This document shows, piece after piece, positions 18,042 through 26,262 of a DNA stretch of 64,000 nucleotides. This stretch comes from Citrobacter enshiensis (GTDB taxonomy: Bacteria; Pseudomonadota; Gammaproteobacteria; Enterobacterales; Enterobacteriaceae). The position numbers and the translations under genes are program-made. Position 1 is the first letter of the stretch. Each line of letters starts with the position of its first letter. The notes beneath the pieces were generated by a model that was not told the DNA's origin, did no database searches, and saw nothing but the letters and a program-made list of their open reading frames with translations. Where the stretch lies: contig NZ_CP119862.1 of the NCBI RefSeq assembly GCF_029338175.1, forward strand, positions 992,001 to 1,056,000. The letters are read 5' to 3'.

Positions 18042-18707
18042 TTGGGAACGAGTTCACCAAAAGAAATTGCTGATGGCATGTTGAAGATTTTTGATGCGCG
18101 TAAACAGAGCAACCCAGAAATATTTGCCCGCGGCGCGGTTAGCGGTTTTATGTCAATTCCAGAAGATCTGTGGATGTTAACTAAAGATTTTCTGGATTCA
18201 GATAATCGATGGCGAAATGAAACCGATAAAATCAGACTCCTGACGCTTATCAAAAAAGGGTTGACCTCAGAAGACGTGCGCCACTTAATAAACACGGTGA
18301 TAAAACGTTATTTGTCTGGATTGTCTGAAGAACAATCCAGAGAACTCCTCCTTAAAGTAGGTGGGTCGCAAGTGGGGGGGGTTGCCTTTAAAATGATTTT
18401 CGTCAACGAGTTAATTACGTTGTTTGTCTCTAAAATTGTCCCGCGATTTCTTGTCTCTGCAGGTATTACAGGGGTACTGAGTGTTGGTGCTTCGATTTCA
18501 CGCTCAGTGTATACATCCTATGATCTGCTAAAATTAAACAAGGATGTTTATAATGAATTGCGCGGTGCAGGTGATTTGGATTTGTTATATTTCTTGGTTG
18601 AGGATAACGTTAAACCTTTTATTGAGGCGATAAATTTCCAACAAAGCCATGGCGCTATAGATAAAGAGATATTTAGCCGATTTTTAACAGGAGTTTCTCG
18701 TGTTTGA
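18042..18707 (+). CDS. Candidate T6SS membrane-acting effector
   Basis: 221 aa from a TTG start at 18042, chosen because a strong AGGGAGG (18028-18034) lies 7 bases before it. No signal peptide. The N-terminal half is charged and helical. Residues about 125-165 form a hydrophobic hairpin (FVNELITLFVSKIVPRFL and AGITGVLSVGASISRSVY) within an otherwise soluble protein, as in pore-forming toxins. It overlaps by 8 bases a small two-helix membrane gene, a typical effector/immunity layout, and lies between tssC and hcp. Its size and neighbour recall Serratia Ssp6/Sip6, an ion-selective pore effector pair, but homology has not been checked. AT-rich. Confidence 0.6.
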   Translation: MGTSSPKEIADGMLKIFDARKQSNPEIFARGAVSGFMSIPEDLWMLTKDFLDSDNRWRNETDKIRLLTLIKKGLTSEDVRHLINTVIKRYLSGLSEEQSRELLLKVGGSQVGGVAFKMIFVNELITLFVSKIVPRFLVSAGITGVLSVGASISRSVYTSYDLLKLNKDVYNELRGAGDLDLLYFLVEDNVKPFIEAINFQQSHGAIDKEIFSRFLTGVSRV

Positions 18708-18912
18708 AAAATTAGTTAGATATATTTTTGTCTATTTTCTTTTGCTTGTTTCGTTTATGCTTTTTTTTACGTCGTTAGGCTATTATGTTTTTGTGTTTAA
18801 CTGGGGTGTAAGTATTCTAAAAATAGCGATAAATGCACTTCTGTTAATCTCTGTGATAGCAGTATCTATCGCTATTTATTATTTTGCTGAAAAAATGAAG
18901 TCAAGGCTTTGA
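18700..18912 (+). CDS. Small two-helix membrane protein, candidate immunity
   Basis: 70 aa from a GTG start at 18700, with AGGAG 7 bases upstream and 8 bases overlapping the previous gene. Two membrane helices (about 8-32 and 36-64) make up almost the whole protein. Translational coupling to the putative pore-forming effector and inner-membrane placement fit an immunity protein that blocks a pore. No family is recognised. Confidence 0.6.
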   Translation: MFEKLVRYIFVYFLLLVSFMLFFTSLGYYVFVFNWGVSILKIAINALLLISVIAVSIAIYYFAEKMKSRL

Positions 18913-19116
18913 CGTGCGCCAGCATTTCAGTGAGAAACGAAGGCCAAAAAGGATTAGGATTAGAAAAACGATTTTTCCAAAAAGAAGGCCAGCAGACATT
19001 GCAGTAAATGTCTCAAGTGTAATGACATACCATGCTGACTGGAAAATATCGACAATAGTGAAAATCCCAATAATGAAAAACACGACTGTTAATATTAATG
19101 AGGCAATCTTTTTCAT
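18901..19116 (-). CDS. Small two-helix membrane protein, opposite strand
   Basis: 71 aa, starting MKKIASLILTVVFFIIGIF with a second helix at about 43-63 and a basic end (KCWRTSKP). The minus-strand ATG has AAGGA 8 bases upstream. Its 3' end overlaps the 18700 gene tail to tail by 12 bases. It could be a second immunity-type membrane protein or an unrelated small gene. No family is recognised. Confidence 0.5.
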   Translation of the reverse strand: MKKIASLILTVVFFIIGIFTIVDIFQSAWYVITLETFTAMSAGLLFGKIVFLILILFGLRFSLKCWRTSKP

Positions 19117-19386
19117 TCACTAATCCTTTCTTGTTCAAAATTAATTGAAATTATTCTAGATGATACAAAGGTTGGTTGTCTAGCACTTAGTCACCGTCAT
19201 GAATGGCTGAGTATCATTTAGGGTGGTTGCAATCGCTGCCACTCTGGATATTCTGAGCGAATGTGATTTCGTCAGATTAGAGGCAGAGGTAAAATATGGA
19301 CGGTTTTATTCAGCCCCATGCTTTCCTGTTTGCCATATAAGTGCTTTTTCGAAAGCAATAATGTTAATCCACGAAGAGTAGATATT
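19117..19386 (+). promoter_or_regulatory. Region upstream of hcp
   Basis: 270 bases without a gene. The convergent neighbour and the hairpin after tssC imply that hcp, the most highly made T6SS protein, has its own promoter here, but I cannot pick out clear -35/-10 or sigma-54 elements. GAAGAG about 9 bases before ATG 19387 serves as ribosome binding site. Confidence 0.35.
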
Positions 19387-19869
19387 ATGGCTATTGATAT
19401 GTTTCTGAAGGTCGAGGGTGTTACGGGCGAATCTAAAGATTCTAACCACACTGGCTGGACTGATATTACCTCCTTCTCCTGGGGCGCGTCCCAGCCGGGA
19501 AATATGAGTGTCGGCGGCGGTGGTGGTGCAGGTAAAGTTAATTTTAACGATCTGCACGTCAATGCACTTATCGACAAATCTACCACCGCCGTTTTGAAAC
19601 ACTGCGCGAGCGGTAAGCACCTGAGCAAAGTTGAACTGTCTGTCTGTAAAGCGGGCGGCCAGCAGGTTGAATACACCCGTATCACGCTGGAAGATGTGCT
19701 GGTGACTGCGGTTCAGTACACCGGCGCAGACAACGGCGATACCGTTGGCGTGACCTATGCATTCCAGGCTGCGAAAGTGAAACAGCAGTACTGGGAGCAG
19801 ACCACTGCGGGTGGTAAAGGTGCTGAAAGCAGCGCTGGCTGGAATATCAAAGAGAACAAAGAAGCATAA
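19387..19869 (+). CDS. hcp: T6SS tube protein Hcp (TssD)
   Basis: 160 aa with the start at ATG 19387 (MAIDMFLKVEGVTGES). An in-frame extension to 19318 is not supported. Family blocks: WTDITSFSWGASQP, GKVNFNDLHV, a lone Lys-rich helix (TAVLKHCASGKHL) and C-terminal VTYAFQAAKVKQQYWEQ. Hexameric rings stack into the tube propelled by the sheath, and Hcp also chaperones small effectors in its lumen. It is different from the second Hcp at 63430-63909. Confidence 0.98.
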   Translation: MAIDMFLKVEGVTGESKDSNHTGWTDITSFSWGASQPGNMSVGGGGGAGKVNFNDLHVNALIDKSTTAVLKHCASGKHLSKVELSVCKAGGQQVEYTRITLEDVLVTAVQYTGADNGDTVGVTYAFQAAKVKQQYWEQTTAGGKGAESSAGWNIKENKEA

Positions 19870-19882
19870 TTTGCGTATACGT

Positions 19883-19904
19883 GGCCGGGGATTACTCCCC
19901 GGTC
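19883..19904 (+). terminator. Terminator after hcp
   Basis: GGCCGGGGA (19883-19891) pairs with TCCCCGGTC (19896-19904) with one G-U pair and a 4-base loop, 13 bases after the hcp stop, followed by ATTATCGT. This is a good intrinsic terminator stem and could set hcp apart from the downstream immunity patch. Confidence 0.7.
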
Positions 19905-19979
19905 ATTATCGTAAAAATAACGATTAAAAGTTTGTGTAAGTCCTCGTTGCCAGGATTTTGTACACAGGCGGATTGGGTT

Positions 19980-20380
19980 ATGAAGAGAGCGCTAAGTACA
20001 ATAGCGATAACGTGTCTATGTAGCGCCTGCATATCGCATCCTGCGCAGTACAACGTCTGACGGTCTCATTAGAAAATAACGCACCGTGCTTTCGTTTTCC
20101 TCAGGATTCTGGGCTTACATATCCGATCACCGCTTATGCGCCAACGGTGATGAAGCAAGAAGGCGAGCAGTGGAAAAGGATCTCGTTGTCTGGTTTTAAC
20201 ACCCCCATAGTTTTGTTAAAACCCGGAGTTTGTCATCAATGGAGTGGGATCACCTGGCAGGCCGGAGAATTCGATGTTGCACTAAGAGCTGCAGACAAGA
20301 ATGGAGCCTTCCGATATGCCGCACGGTTTGAATTATATAAGGATACCGGTGGTCAACTACGGATTAGACAGAACGAATAA
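19980..20380 (+). pseudogene. Frameshifted T6SS immunity-type periplasmic lipoprotein
   Basis: ATG 19980 opens a lipoprotein signal (MKRALSTIAIT, lipobox CSAC, Cys17) that reads HPAQYNV and then stops at TGA 20058. The -1 frame is open across the break and continues LTVSLENNAPCF to residue RQNE at 20380 (only the part from GTG 20147 looks like an ORF by itself). Joined, they give about 133 aa with features I recall from enterobacterial putative T6SS immunity lipoproteins: HPAQY near the Cys, PCF, KQEGEQW, C.QWSGITWQAGEFDVALRA and ARFELYKD. One missing base near 20056 would explain the break; an assembly error is possible. Confidence 0.65.
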
Positions 20381-20495
20381 GTAGAGAGCATTCCAAATGC
20401 CGGCGTTGTTGTTCTCAGCGCAACTGTTGAAGGAACTCAGTTAGTAGGATTGGTTGGTGATCAGCGTCATCATTTAATTTACCGCGGAGATTCAT

Positions 20496-20894
20496 GTGAG
20501 CTTTGAAAATGTTTACTCAATTTCCGTCATTTTACTGTTCATTATTTTTATTACTATTGTGGTGACGTTTTATGCTGATTACAGAAAACGCTCCCCTCAG
20601 ATAGCTAAAGTCTATGAATTATTAAAGCAGCAGCAACTCATTCGGAGTGATGATTATAATATTTGGGAAGGGTTAGGGTTTTGGGGATTTGGTTTTCGAG
20701 TGACGATAATATCAAGGCTGTTGAACGGAAAACGCGTTAAGTTAACCCAGTCTCGTTGGCTTGAACCAGTCCCGGTTAAGAATGCGCTGTGTGATTTTGA
20801 TTTGACATGGATTAATACTTATATCATGAAAAATAAAATTGCGTTGATTGTTTTTGCTGTATTATTAACGCTGTCTTTCTTACATGATATTTGA
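20496..20894 (+). CDS. Two-helix membrane protein, member 1 of a three-gene family
   Basis: 132 aa from GTG 20496, with GCGGAGA 5 bases upstream; the ATG at 20494 is out of frame and immediately stopped. Layout: N-terminal helix (about 8-28), a soluble middle of about 80 residues with YELLKQQQLIRSDDYNIWEG ... GFRVTIISRLLNGKR, and a C-terminal helix (about 112-130). The next two genes share this plan and the G.....R......L.GK core. The layout also recalls UspB (universal stress protein B), though identity is low. It lies after hcp among immunity-like genes and could be an immunity protein. Confidence 0.6.
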   Translation: MSFENVYSISVILLFIIFITIVVTFYADYRKRSPQIAKVYELLKQQQLIRSDDYNIWEGLGFWGFGFRVTIISRLLNGKRVKLTQSRWLEPVPVKNALCDFDLTWINTYIMKNKIALIVFAVLLTLSFLHDI

Positions 20895-20997
20895 GTTTGC
20901 TATTTATTTCACCAAAGTATGCTTAAAATCATCCTGTGAAATAAAAGCGGGGCGAACAGGAGAAAGGATCAGGGATTGGTTTTCTGGAGACTAATAA

Positions 20998-21390
20998 ATG
21001 TATGAGATGATCCGCCTCATAGCGCTCTTTTTTGTTTTTTTGGGATTGCTTATTTCTTTGTTTTTTTACTTTTATTTTTATCGTAAATATTCTGCAGAGC
21101 TATCAAAATCATTTCATTTTTTGAGTGATAAGCAATGCTTAGATGTAAATGATTATCTATTTTATGAGCAACTTGGCCTGCCCGGCTTTGCGCATCGAGT
21201 GTTATTAATGAAAAAGATTCTGTCCGGCAAAGCCACCACAACAAATGGTAAAATAATTCTTTCTCCGGAGGTAAGTCAGTTAATAGCATCGACTTACAAT
21301 TTTTCATGGATAAAAACGTTTTACAAAATGACAATTTTTGTAGCATTTTTAATGCTGCTATTGCTTTTAATGGTTGCCACAGGAAAATAA
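20998..21390 (+). CDS. Two-helix membrane protein, member 2 of a three-gene family
   Basis: 130 aa. N-terminal helix about 6-28, middle with SFHFLSDKQCLDVNDYLFYEQLG and GFAHRVLLMKKILSGKA, C-terminal helix about 108-127. It aligns with member 1 in helix placement, the L.VNDY/IRSDDY segment and the FGFRV/FAHRV block, showing old tandem duplication followed by divergence. ATG 20998 has GGAGA about 10 bases upstream. The function is unknown; the gene is AT-rich. Confidence 0.6.
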   Translation: MYEMIRLIALFFVFLGLLISLFFYFYFYRKYSAELSKSFHFLSDKQCLDVNDYLFYEQLGLPGFAHRVLLMKKILSGKATTTNGKIILSPEVSQLIASTYNFSWIKTFYKMTIFVAFLMLLLLLMVATGK

Positions 21391-21394
21391 AGGC

Positions 21395-21817
21395 ATGCCA
21401 TGCTTAAGCTTAACAAATGTAACGTTATTGGCTCTTGTGATTTTGTTTGCCGCTCTTGTTATCATGGACTTCTACAGTTCTTGTTATTTTAGAAAGCACG
21501 AAAATGATTATAAATTACTTCTTTCAGAATATCGGCAAAGAGGCTACGATCTCGATCTGATGACAAATTATGAATCATTTTTTGGTTCGTTGGCGAATTA
21601 TCAAAAAATAATTTGGTTTGTTCGTCTTCGCAAAGGCGTGAAGATGAAGTTTTCCAAAGACAGAAATGTACAGGTTGAAGCCTATCAATTCGTTCAGTCT
21701 TTACCGGAAGAGAGAATCAGCTGGATATTGAAACTGCATCGACGCTATAAAGCTCAGGCCTTACTTTTTACATTATGGCTCCTTACCGGCATTATTTTTC
21801 TAAATATAGTCAAATAG
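21395..21817 (+). CDS. Two-helix membrane protein, member 3 of a three-gene family
   Basis: About 140 aa from ATG 21395; a TTG 21 bases upstream overlaps the previous gene and would add 7 residues. N-terminal helix about 8-30, middle with DYKLLLSEYRQRGYDLDLMT and a Lys/Arg-rich stretch, C-terminal helix about 115-135. It starts 5 bases after member 2 ends, so the two are probably co-translated. It is the most diverged member. Role unknown, possibly immunity. Confidence 0.55.
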   Translation: MPCLSLTNVTLLALVILFAALVIMDFYSSCYFRKHENDYKLLLSEYRQRGYDLDLMTNYESFFGSLANYQKIIWFVRLRKGVKMKFSKDRNVQVEAYQFVQSLPEERISWILKLHRRYKAQALLFTLWLLTGIIFLNIVK

Positions 21818-21906
21818 CTTAAATCAGCTATTAACCCCCAAACGCCGCCGTTCTCACCCTGAGAGCGGCAGCGTTTGAGCGCTAATCATACCAGCAGGAA
21901 TACGCC

Positions 21907-23655
21907 ATGCGATTCACGATTATTTCGACAAAACCCGGTCATCAGCCGCCGCAGAGCCGCTGTGATTTTTACGCCCCGGGGGGCACCATTGGTCGCGGTA
22001 CGGATAACAATCTGGTACTGCCGGACAATGACCGCACCATCTCGCGTCTGCAGGCCATCGTCCATGTGGATGCGCAGGGCGAATGCCGCATGACCAATCG
22101 CGGCAGCGTTACCCGCGTGGTGCTGAACGATATTCCGCTGGAGCGGGGCCGTCAGGTTGAACTTCAGGATGGCGATATTCTCGATATTGATGATTATCGT
22201 ATCGAAGTGGCCGATCTTATTCAGGATACCCAGCCGATTAGTCGGATGGCCGCGAGTATCGCTTCACGTCCAGTGGTGACGCCTGTGCCTGCGGCAGAAC
22301 CGAAACCTGTCAGTGCGTCGCAACGCGTCGAGGCCGTACCCACCGCGGTACCGACGGAAATCTGGGACAGCCTGATGCAGGAGTTTTCCATCTCCGACAG
22401 CATCTCCAGTGGCCGCGCGAAACCGCAGCCTGCCGCGTCTCACGATCCATTCTCACAGCCCAGCGAGCCGGAGCGCAATACCGACGATCCGCTGGCGCTG
22501 TTCAGTGACAGCAATCCACAGCTTGAGCGCAAAAACGTCAATACTGATGCGCTGTTTAGCGATGAAGCGTTGTTTAAAACGGAGAGCATCTTTAACGACG
22601 TCACGCCAACCACGCTGGTGGCGCCGGAAGACAACAAACCAACATTGTCAAAAGAAGAGACGTTGGATGAACTCGATCCGCTGGCGCTTTTTGGCGGTTC
22701 AGCCAGCGCCCCCGCCGCGCGCAATGACGATCCGCTCGGGCTAATGAGCGGCGCGCCGTTAACGTACCCTGACGAAATTATTGCTGAGCAGCCCGTCATG
22801 GCGCAGGAAGAGGACGCGCTTGCGGAATCACCGCTGTTTGCGCCAGAGGTGCAGGAGGAACCGCGCGCTGAAGAGGCGGCGTTAGGGTGTCAGGATTACG
22901 CCGGGTTCACAATGCCGACGCCACAGGCCGTCGCGCGCAGCAACGCCCAGCCGCCAAAAGGACGTCTGCGTATCGACCCGGTAAAAAACGCCGCGTCACC
23001 GTCGCCCATCGCCCATAACACCGAGAAGGGCGACGTCCTGCAGGGCGAATTACTGGACGCGTTGCTTGAAGGTATGGGGCTGAGCGAAATGCAGCCGGTG
23101 CCGCAGTTCGACCGTGAAAATATGCGCCAGCTTGGCCAAATCCTGGGCATGTTCTCGCAGGGGACGGTAGCGCTGCTTTCATCGCGTTCCATTCTGAAGC
23201 GCGGCGTGAAAGCGGATATGACGATGGTGCTCGATGATGCGAACAACCCCTTCAAACTGCTGCCTTCCGGTAAAACGGTGCTGATCCAGATGTTCGGCAC
23301 CCCGATGCCGGGCTTTATGCCGCCGACAAAATCGGTGCGTGACGCGCTCATCGATTTGCAGGCGCATCAACTGGGGATGATCTCCGGTATACGCGCCATT
23401 ATTGCCGCCATGCTGCAATCCTTTAACCCGGAGCAGCTTGAAGAGCAGGCAAAACAGAACGGCGTGAGCTCCCGCCTGGCGCTGCCGGGTAGCCGCAAAG
23501 CCGCGCTGTGGGACTATTTTGTCCGCAGTTATGGTGAGACGGCCGGTGAAATTGAAGATGACTTCCACACCCTGTTTGGTGAAGCCTTCCTTCATGCTTA
23601 CGACATGGAGGTGAATCAGTACAAAGACTCACAGAGTGGATCGGAAGAAAAATGA
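21907..23655 (+). CDS. tagH: T6SS FHA-domain protein TagH (Fha)
   Basis: 582 aa. The FHA domain is at residues about 25-95 (GTIGRGTDNNLVLPD and TISRLQAIVHVD), binding phosphothreonine. A long low-complexity acidic and Pro/Ala linker (about 110-360) follows, with DDPL-type motifs repeated (DDPLALF, LDPLALFGG, DDPLGLMSG). The C-terminal domain of about 200 residues is conserved in TagH proteins (GELLDALLEGMG, LGQILGMFSQGTVALLSSRS). Phosphorylated Fha starts T6SS assembly. The stop overlaps pppA by 4 bases (ATGA). Confidence 0.95.
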   Translation: MRFTIISTKPGHQPPQSRCDFYAPGGTIGRGTDNNLVLPDNDRTISRLQAIVHVDAQGECRMTNRGSVTRVVLNDIPLERGRQVELQDGDILDIDDYRIEVADLIQDTQPISRMAASIASRPVVTPVPAAEPKPVSASQRVEAVPTAVPTEIWDSLMQEFSISDSISSGRAKPQPAASHDPFSQPSEPERNTDDPLALFSDSNPQLERKNVNTDALFSDEALFKTESIFNDVTPTTLVAPEDNKPTLSKEETLDELDPLALFGGSASAPAARNDDPLGLMSGAPLTYPDEIIAEQPVMAQEEDALAESPLFAPEVQEEPRAEEAALGCQDYAGFTMPTPQAVARSNAQPPKGRLRIDPVKNAASPSPIAHNTEKGDVLQGELLDALLEGMGLSEMQPVPQFDRENMRQLGQILGMFSQGTVALLSSRSILKRGVKADMTMVLDDANNPFKLLPSGKTVLIQMFGTPMPGFMPPTKSVRDALIDLQAHQLGMISGIRAIIAAMLQSFNPEQLEEQAKQNGVSSRLALPGSRKAALWDYFVRSYGETAGEIEDDFHTLFGEAFLHAYDMEVNQYKDSQSGSEEK

Positions 23656-24449
23656 AGATCGCAACGGCTTCTCTCTCCCGCCAGGGAACGCGCGCCAGCA
23701 ACCAGGATCAGACGGGAGAAACCATTGGGGAACGTTCAGCCTGCTTTGTCGTCTGTGACGGCATCGCCGGACTGCCCGGCGGCGAGATGGCCGCTGAGCT
23801 TGCCCGTAACAGCATTATCTCCCGCTTTGATGGTGACAAACATCTTAACGCCCAGCATATCCGTGACTACGTACAGACGGCGAACCGCACCATTCTCAGT
23901 GAACAGCAGGCCGTGCAGGATTACCACCGGATGGGCACGACGCTGGTTAGCCTGTTTATCGACAGAGATTATCGTCTGGCTTACTGGGCGCACGCCGGGG
24001 ACAGCCGCCTGTACCTGTTTCGCCGTGGCTGGCTGTGGCAGGTGACGACCGATCATAGCCTGATTCAGCAGATGAAAGACGCCGGTCATCAGACGGAAAA
24101 CCTGAACAGTAATCTGCTTTATCTGGCGCTGGGTATTGAGAACGGCGGCCCGGAAGCCAGCTACAGCGACGTGGTGCCGGTTGAAGACGGCGATGCCTTT
24201 TTGCTCTGCACCGATGGCTTCTGGCATGGCGTCAGCGAAGAACAAATGCAGCAGTCGCTGCACATGGTTAATACGCCGCAGGAGTGGCTGACATTAATGC
24301 AGCAAATTATTCAAAAGAACGGCGAACAGGAGGGCAATGCACAGGATAACTACACCGCGATTGCGGTGTGGATGGGAAGTCCTCAGGACACCACCTTGCT
24401 GCATACGCTCTCTGACGCAACTCAATTTCTTCCCTGCGGAACTGATTAG
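23652..24449 (+). CDS. pppA: T6SS PP2C-type protein phosphatase PppA
   Basis: 265 aa. PP2C/Stp motifs are present: ASNQDQTGE at the start, FVVCDGIAGLPGGEMAAELA, the HAGDSRLYLFRRG loop, TTDHSL and LLCTDGFW. These hold the metal-binding Asp residues. It removes the phosphate that PpkA puts on Fha, resetting the T6SS. Translationally coupled to tagH by an ATGA overlap. Confidence 0.96.
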   Translation: MKIATASLSRQGTRASNQDQTGETIGERSACFVVCDGIAGLPGGEMAAELARNSIISRFDGDKHLNAQHIRDYVQTANRTILSEQQAVQDYHRMGTTLVSLFIDRDYRLAYWAHAGDSRLYLFRRGWLWQVTTDHSLIQQMKDAGHQTENLNSNLLYLALGIENGGPEASYSDVVPVEDGDAFLLCTDGFWHGVSEEQMQQSLHMVNTPQEWLTLMQQIIQKNGEQEGNAQDNYTAIAVWMGSPQDTTLLHTLSDATQFLPCGTD

Positions 24450-24465
24450 ACATACAAGGATTGAT

Positions 24466-25440
24466 ATGAAAATTTGGCTATCGGGTTTGGCGCTTCTGGT
24501 GGTGGCAACCACCGCGCAGGCTGAAAACTACCGCATCGTACAGTCGCCTGCGCAAAAGCTGGATATCTGGATCGACGACATTAAAGACAAAACGCCGCAG
24601 AGCTGGTGTAAGTCAGAGGTGGCGTTGCGCATTGTGGCGAACGGCAATAAAGAGGTCACTATCCTCGAAAATTTTGTCCCTCGTCTTGGCGCGTTGCTGA
24701 AAAACCAGTGCGGCAAGCTGGATAAGCTGACGTGGAAACTGAACGATCCCGCAGGCGTCACGCTGGCGCGGGGCACGGCAAACAAGGCGCAGGACTGGGC
24801 ATTGGTGGTCAAACAAGAGAAGACGGCCACCGCCCGCGTCGAACTCGTGCCACCTGAGCTAAACCCGGAATCGAACTCGGTTGCCGCAGACCGCACGCCG
24901 TGGCAGGAATTTACGCTGCAGGATGGCTGTCATCTGCGTACTTTCTGGCAGGGCGGTACCTCTGCGCCAGCGTTGTTTATTCCGGACTCCGACACCACCC
25001 GTTGTGAAAACGGCAGCTGGCTGAGCGGCCATACGGTCATCTCTCAGACCCGTAACGGGGCTAAAAAAGAGATGCCCGTTACCTGGATCCACGGTTTCCC
25101 GGTGATGGGATTGAGTGAGAAGGTCGATCCGGAAAAAGCGCTGATCACCTCCGTCAATAAAGAACGCATGGTGTTCAGCACCCAAAACAGCAACCAGAGC
25201 TGGATGCTTCTGCCTTACGACCCGGCGCTGGGCGGCTGGAAGATAGACGGCACGGTGGCGGTAGAAATTTCCCGCGAGATGGCCAGTGACGATGCGAAGT
25301 TACAGGCGCGGATTAACGCGGTCAGGCAGACCTGGAGTCCGTGGCTTGCCCCAGGGACTTCTCTCAATATTGTCCTGATCGACACGCTGCGCCCTCAACT
25401 GCGCGATCCCGCTATTGGCGCCTGGCGCGCGGCGAATTAA
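24466..25440 (+). CDS. Periplasmic T6SS-cluster protein
   Basis: 324 aa from ATG 24466 (a longer frame to 24337 overlaps pppA and lacks a signal). Signal peptide ends near TTAQAENY. The mature protein has paired Cys (SWCKSEVALRI, KNQCGKLDKL, LQDGCHLRTF, TTRCENGSW) and a C-terminal domain with GGWKIDGTVAVEISREM. It lacks the CYD motif of VasI, so I do not assign that family. It lies between pppA and tagJ in the operon. A periplasmic role in sensing or T6SS control is possible but not shown. Confidence 0.7.
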   Translation: MKIWLSGLALLVVATTAQAENYRIVQSPAQKLDIWIDDIKDKTPQSWCKSEVALRIVANGNKEVTILENFVPRLGALLKNQCGKLDKLTWKLNDPAGVTLARGTANKAQDWALVVKQEKTATARVELVPPELNPESNSVAADRTPWQEFTLQDGCHLRTFWQGGTSAPALFIPDSDTTRCENGSWLSGHTVISQTRNGAKKEMPVTWIHGFPVMGLSEKVDPEKALITSVNKERMVFSTQNSNQSWMLLPYDPALGGWKIDGTVAVEISREMASDDAKLQARINAVRQTWSPWLAPGTSLNIVLIDTLRPQLRDPAIGAWRAAN

Positions 25441-25449
25441 GGAGCGGCT

Positions 25450-26262
25450 ATGAATACGCTTTATCGACATCTGGCGGGCGAGTCGCTGAACGACGCACTG
25501 CTACGCCTTGAATCACAGATCAAAGCCCGGCCCGCAGACGCCGACCTGCGAGCCGCTTTCGTGCAGTTTTTAACGCTAAGCGGAAACTGGGCGCGCGCAT
25601 TGACCCAGCTTAAGAGCTGGCTGGCGCTGAAGCCTCAGGCGAAACCCACCGTGACGCTGCTTGAACAGTCCATTCAGGGCGAACAGCAGCGTGCGCAGGT
25701 ACTGGCAGGCCTGGCCGCTCCCGCGATGCCACACGCACAGTGGCCGTGGCTGACCACGCTCGCCGCCGCACTCACGGAAAGCGGTGAGCACGCCCGGACG
25801 CTACGTCTGACGGCGCTGGAACAGGCACAGGCGAGCGCGGGTCAGCTTGCGTTCGACAATGAAGAGACACAGGATTTCGAATGGCTGATGGACGGCGATG
25901 CCCGGCTGGGCCCCGTGTGCGAAACAATCGTCAACGGCCGCTATTTCTGGCTACCATTTAGCGCCATTGCGAAGATCCAATTTCAGGCGCCCGCCAGCGT
26001 CACGGATCTGGTCTGGCGCCACGCGCGGGTATGTCTGACCGACGGCAGCGAACAGGTCTGTCAGATACCTGCGCGTTATCCTTTTGCCAATGAGGCGGCA
26101 GACGTCGTCAAGCTGGCACGCACCACCGAATGGCGACCGTTGGATAACGACGGCCTGCTTTATCTGGGGCAGGGGCAGAAAGCCTGGCTGAGCGAGCAAA
26201 GCGAAAATCCGCTGCTTTCGCTGAGCCTCGTCACGTTTGCCCCGGACGCGGCAAATGAGTAA
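25450..26262 (+). CDS. tagJ: T6SS accessory protein TagJ (ImpE/SciE family)
   Basis: 270 aa. The N-terminal half is TPR-like (LNDALLRLESQIKARPADADLRAA; LSGNWARALTQLKSWLAL). The C-terminal domain is typical of ImpE (FEWLMDGDARLGPVCETIVN, YFWLPFSAIAKIQF, DLVWRHARV, YPFANEA). In some systems TagJ binds TssB/sheath and modulates recycling. Overlaps tssE by 8 bases. Confidence 0.92.
   Translation: MNTLYRHLAGESLNDALLRLESQIKARPADADLRAAFVQFLTLSGNWARALTQLKSWLALKPQAKPTVTLLEQSIQGEQQRAQVLAGLAAPAMPHAQWPWLTTLAAALTESGEHARTLRLTALEQAQASAGQLAFDNEETQDFEWLMDGDARLGPVCETIVNGRYFWLPFSAIAKIQFQAPASVTDLVWRHARVCLTDGSEQVCQIPARYPFANEAADVVKLARTTEWRPLDNDGLLYLGQGQKAWLSEQSENPLLSLSLVTFAPDAANE

Noticed and set aside
19206-19250. 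Possible sigma-54 promoter before hcp (GGTTGCAATCGCTGC)
   Set aside because: The GG-to-GC spacing is one base too long and the -24 half is poor.
24337-24465. Upstream extension of the periplasmic protein gene
   Set aside because: It lies within pppA and would hide the signal peptide; the ATG at 24466 with AAGGA upstream is better.
24466-25440. Assignment of this gene to the VasI family
   Set aside because: The expected Cys-Tyr-Asp motif near the N-terminus is absent.
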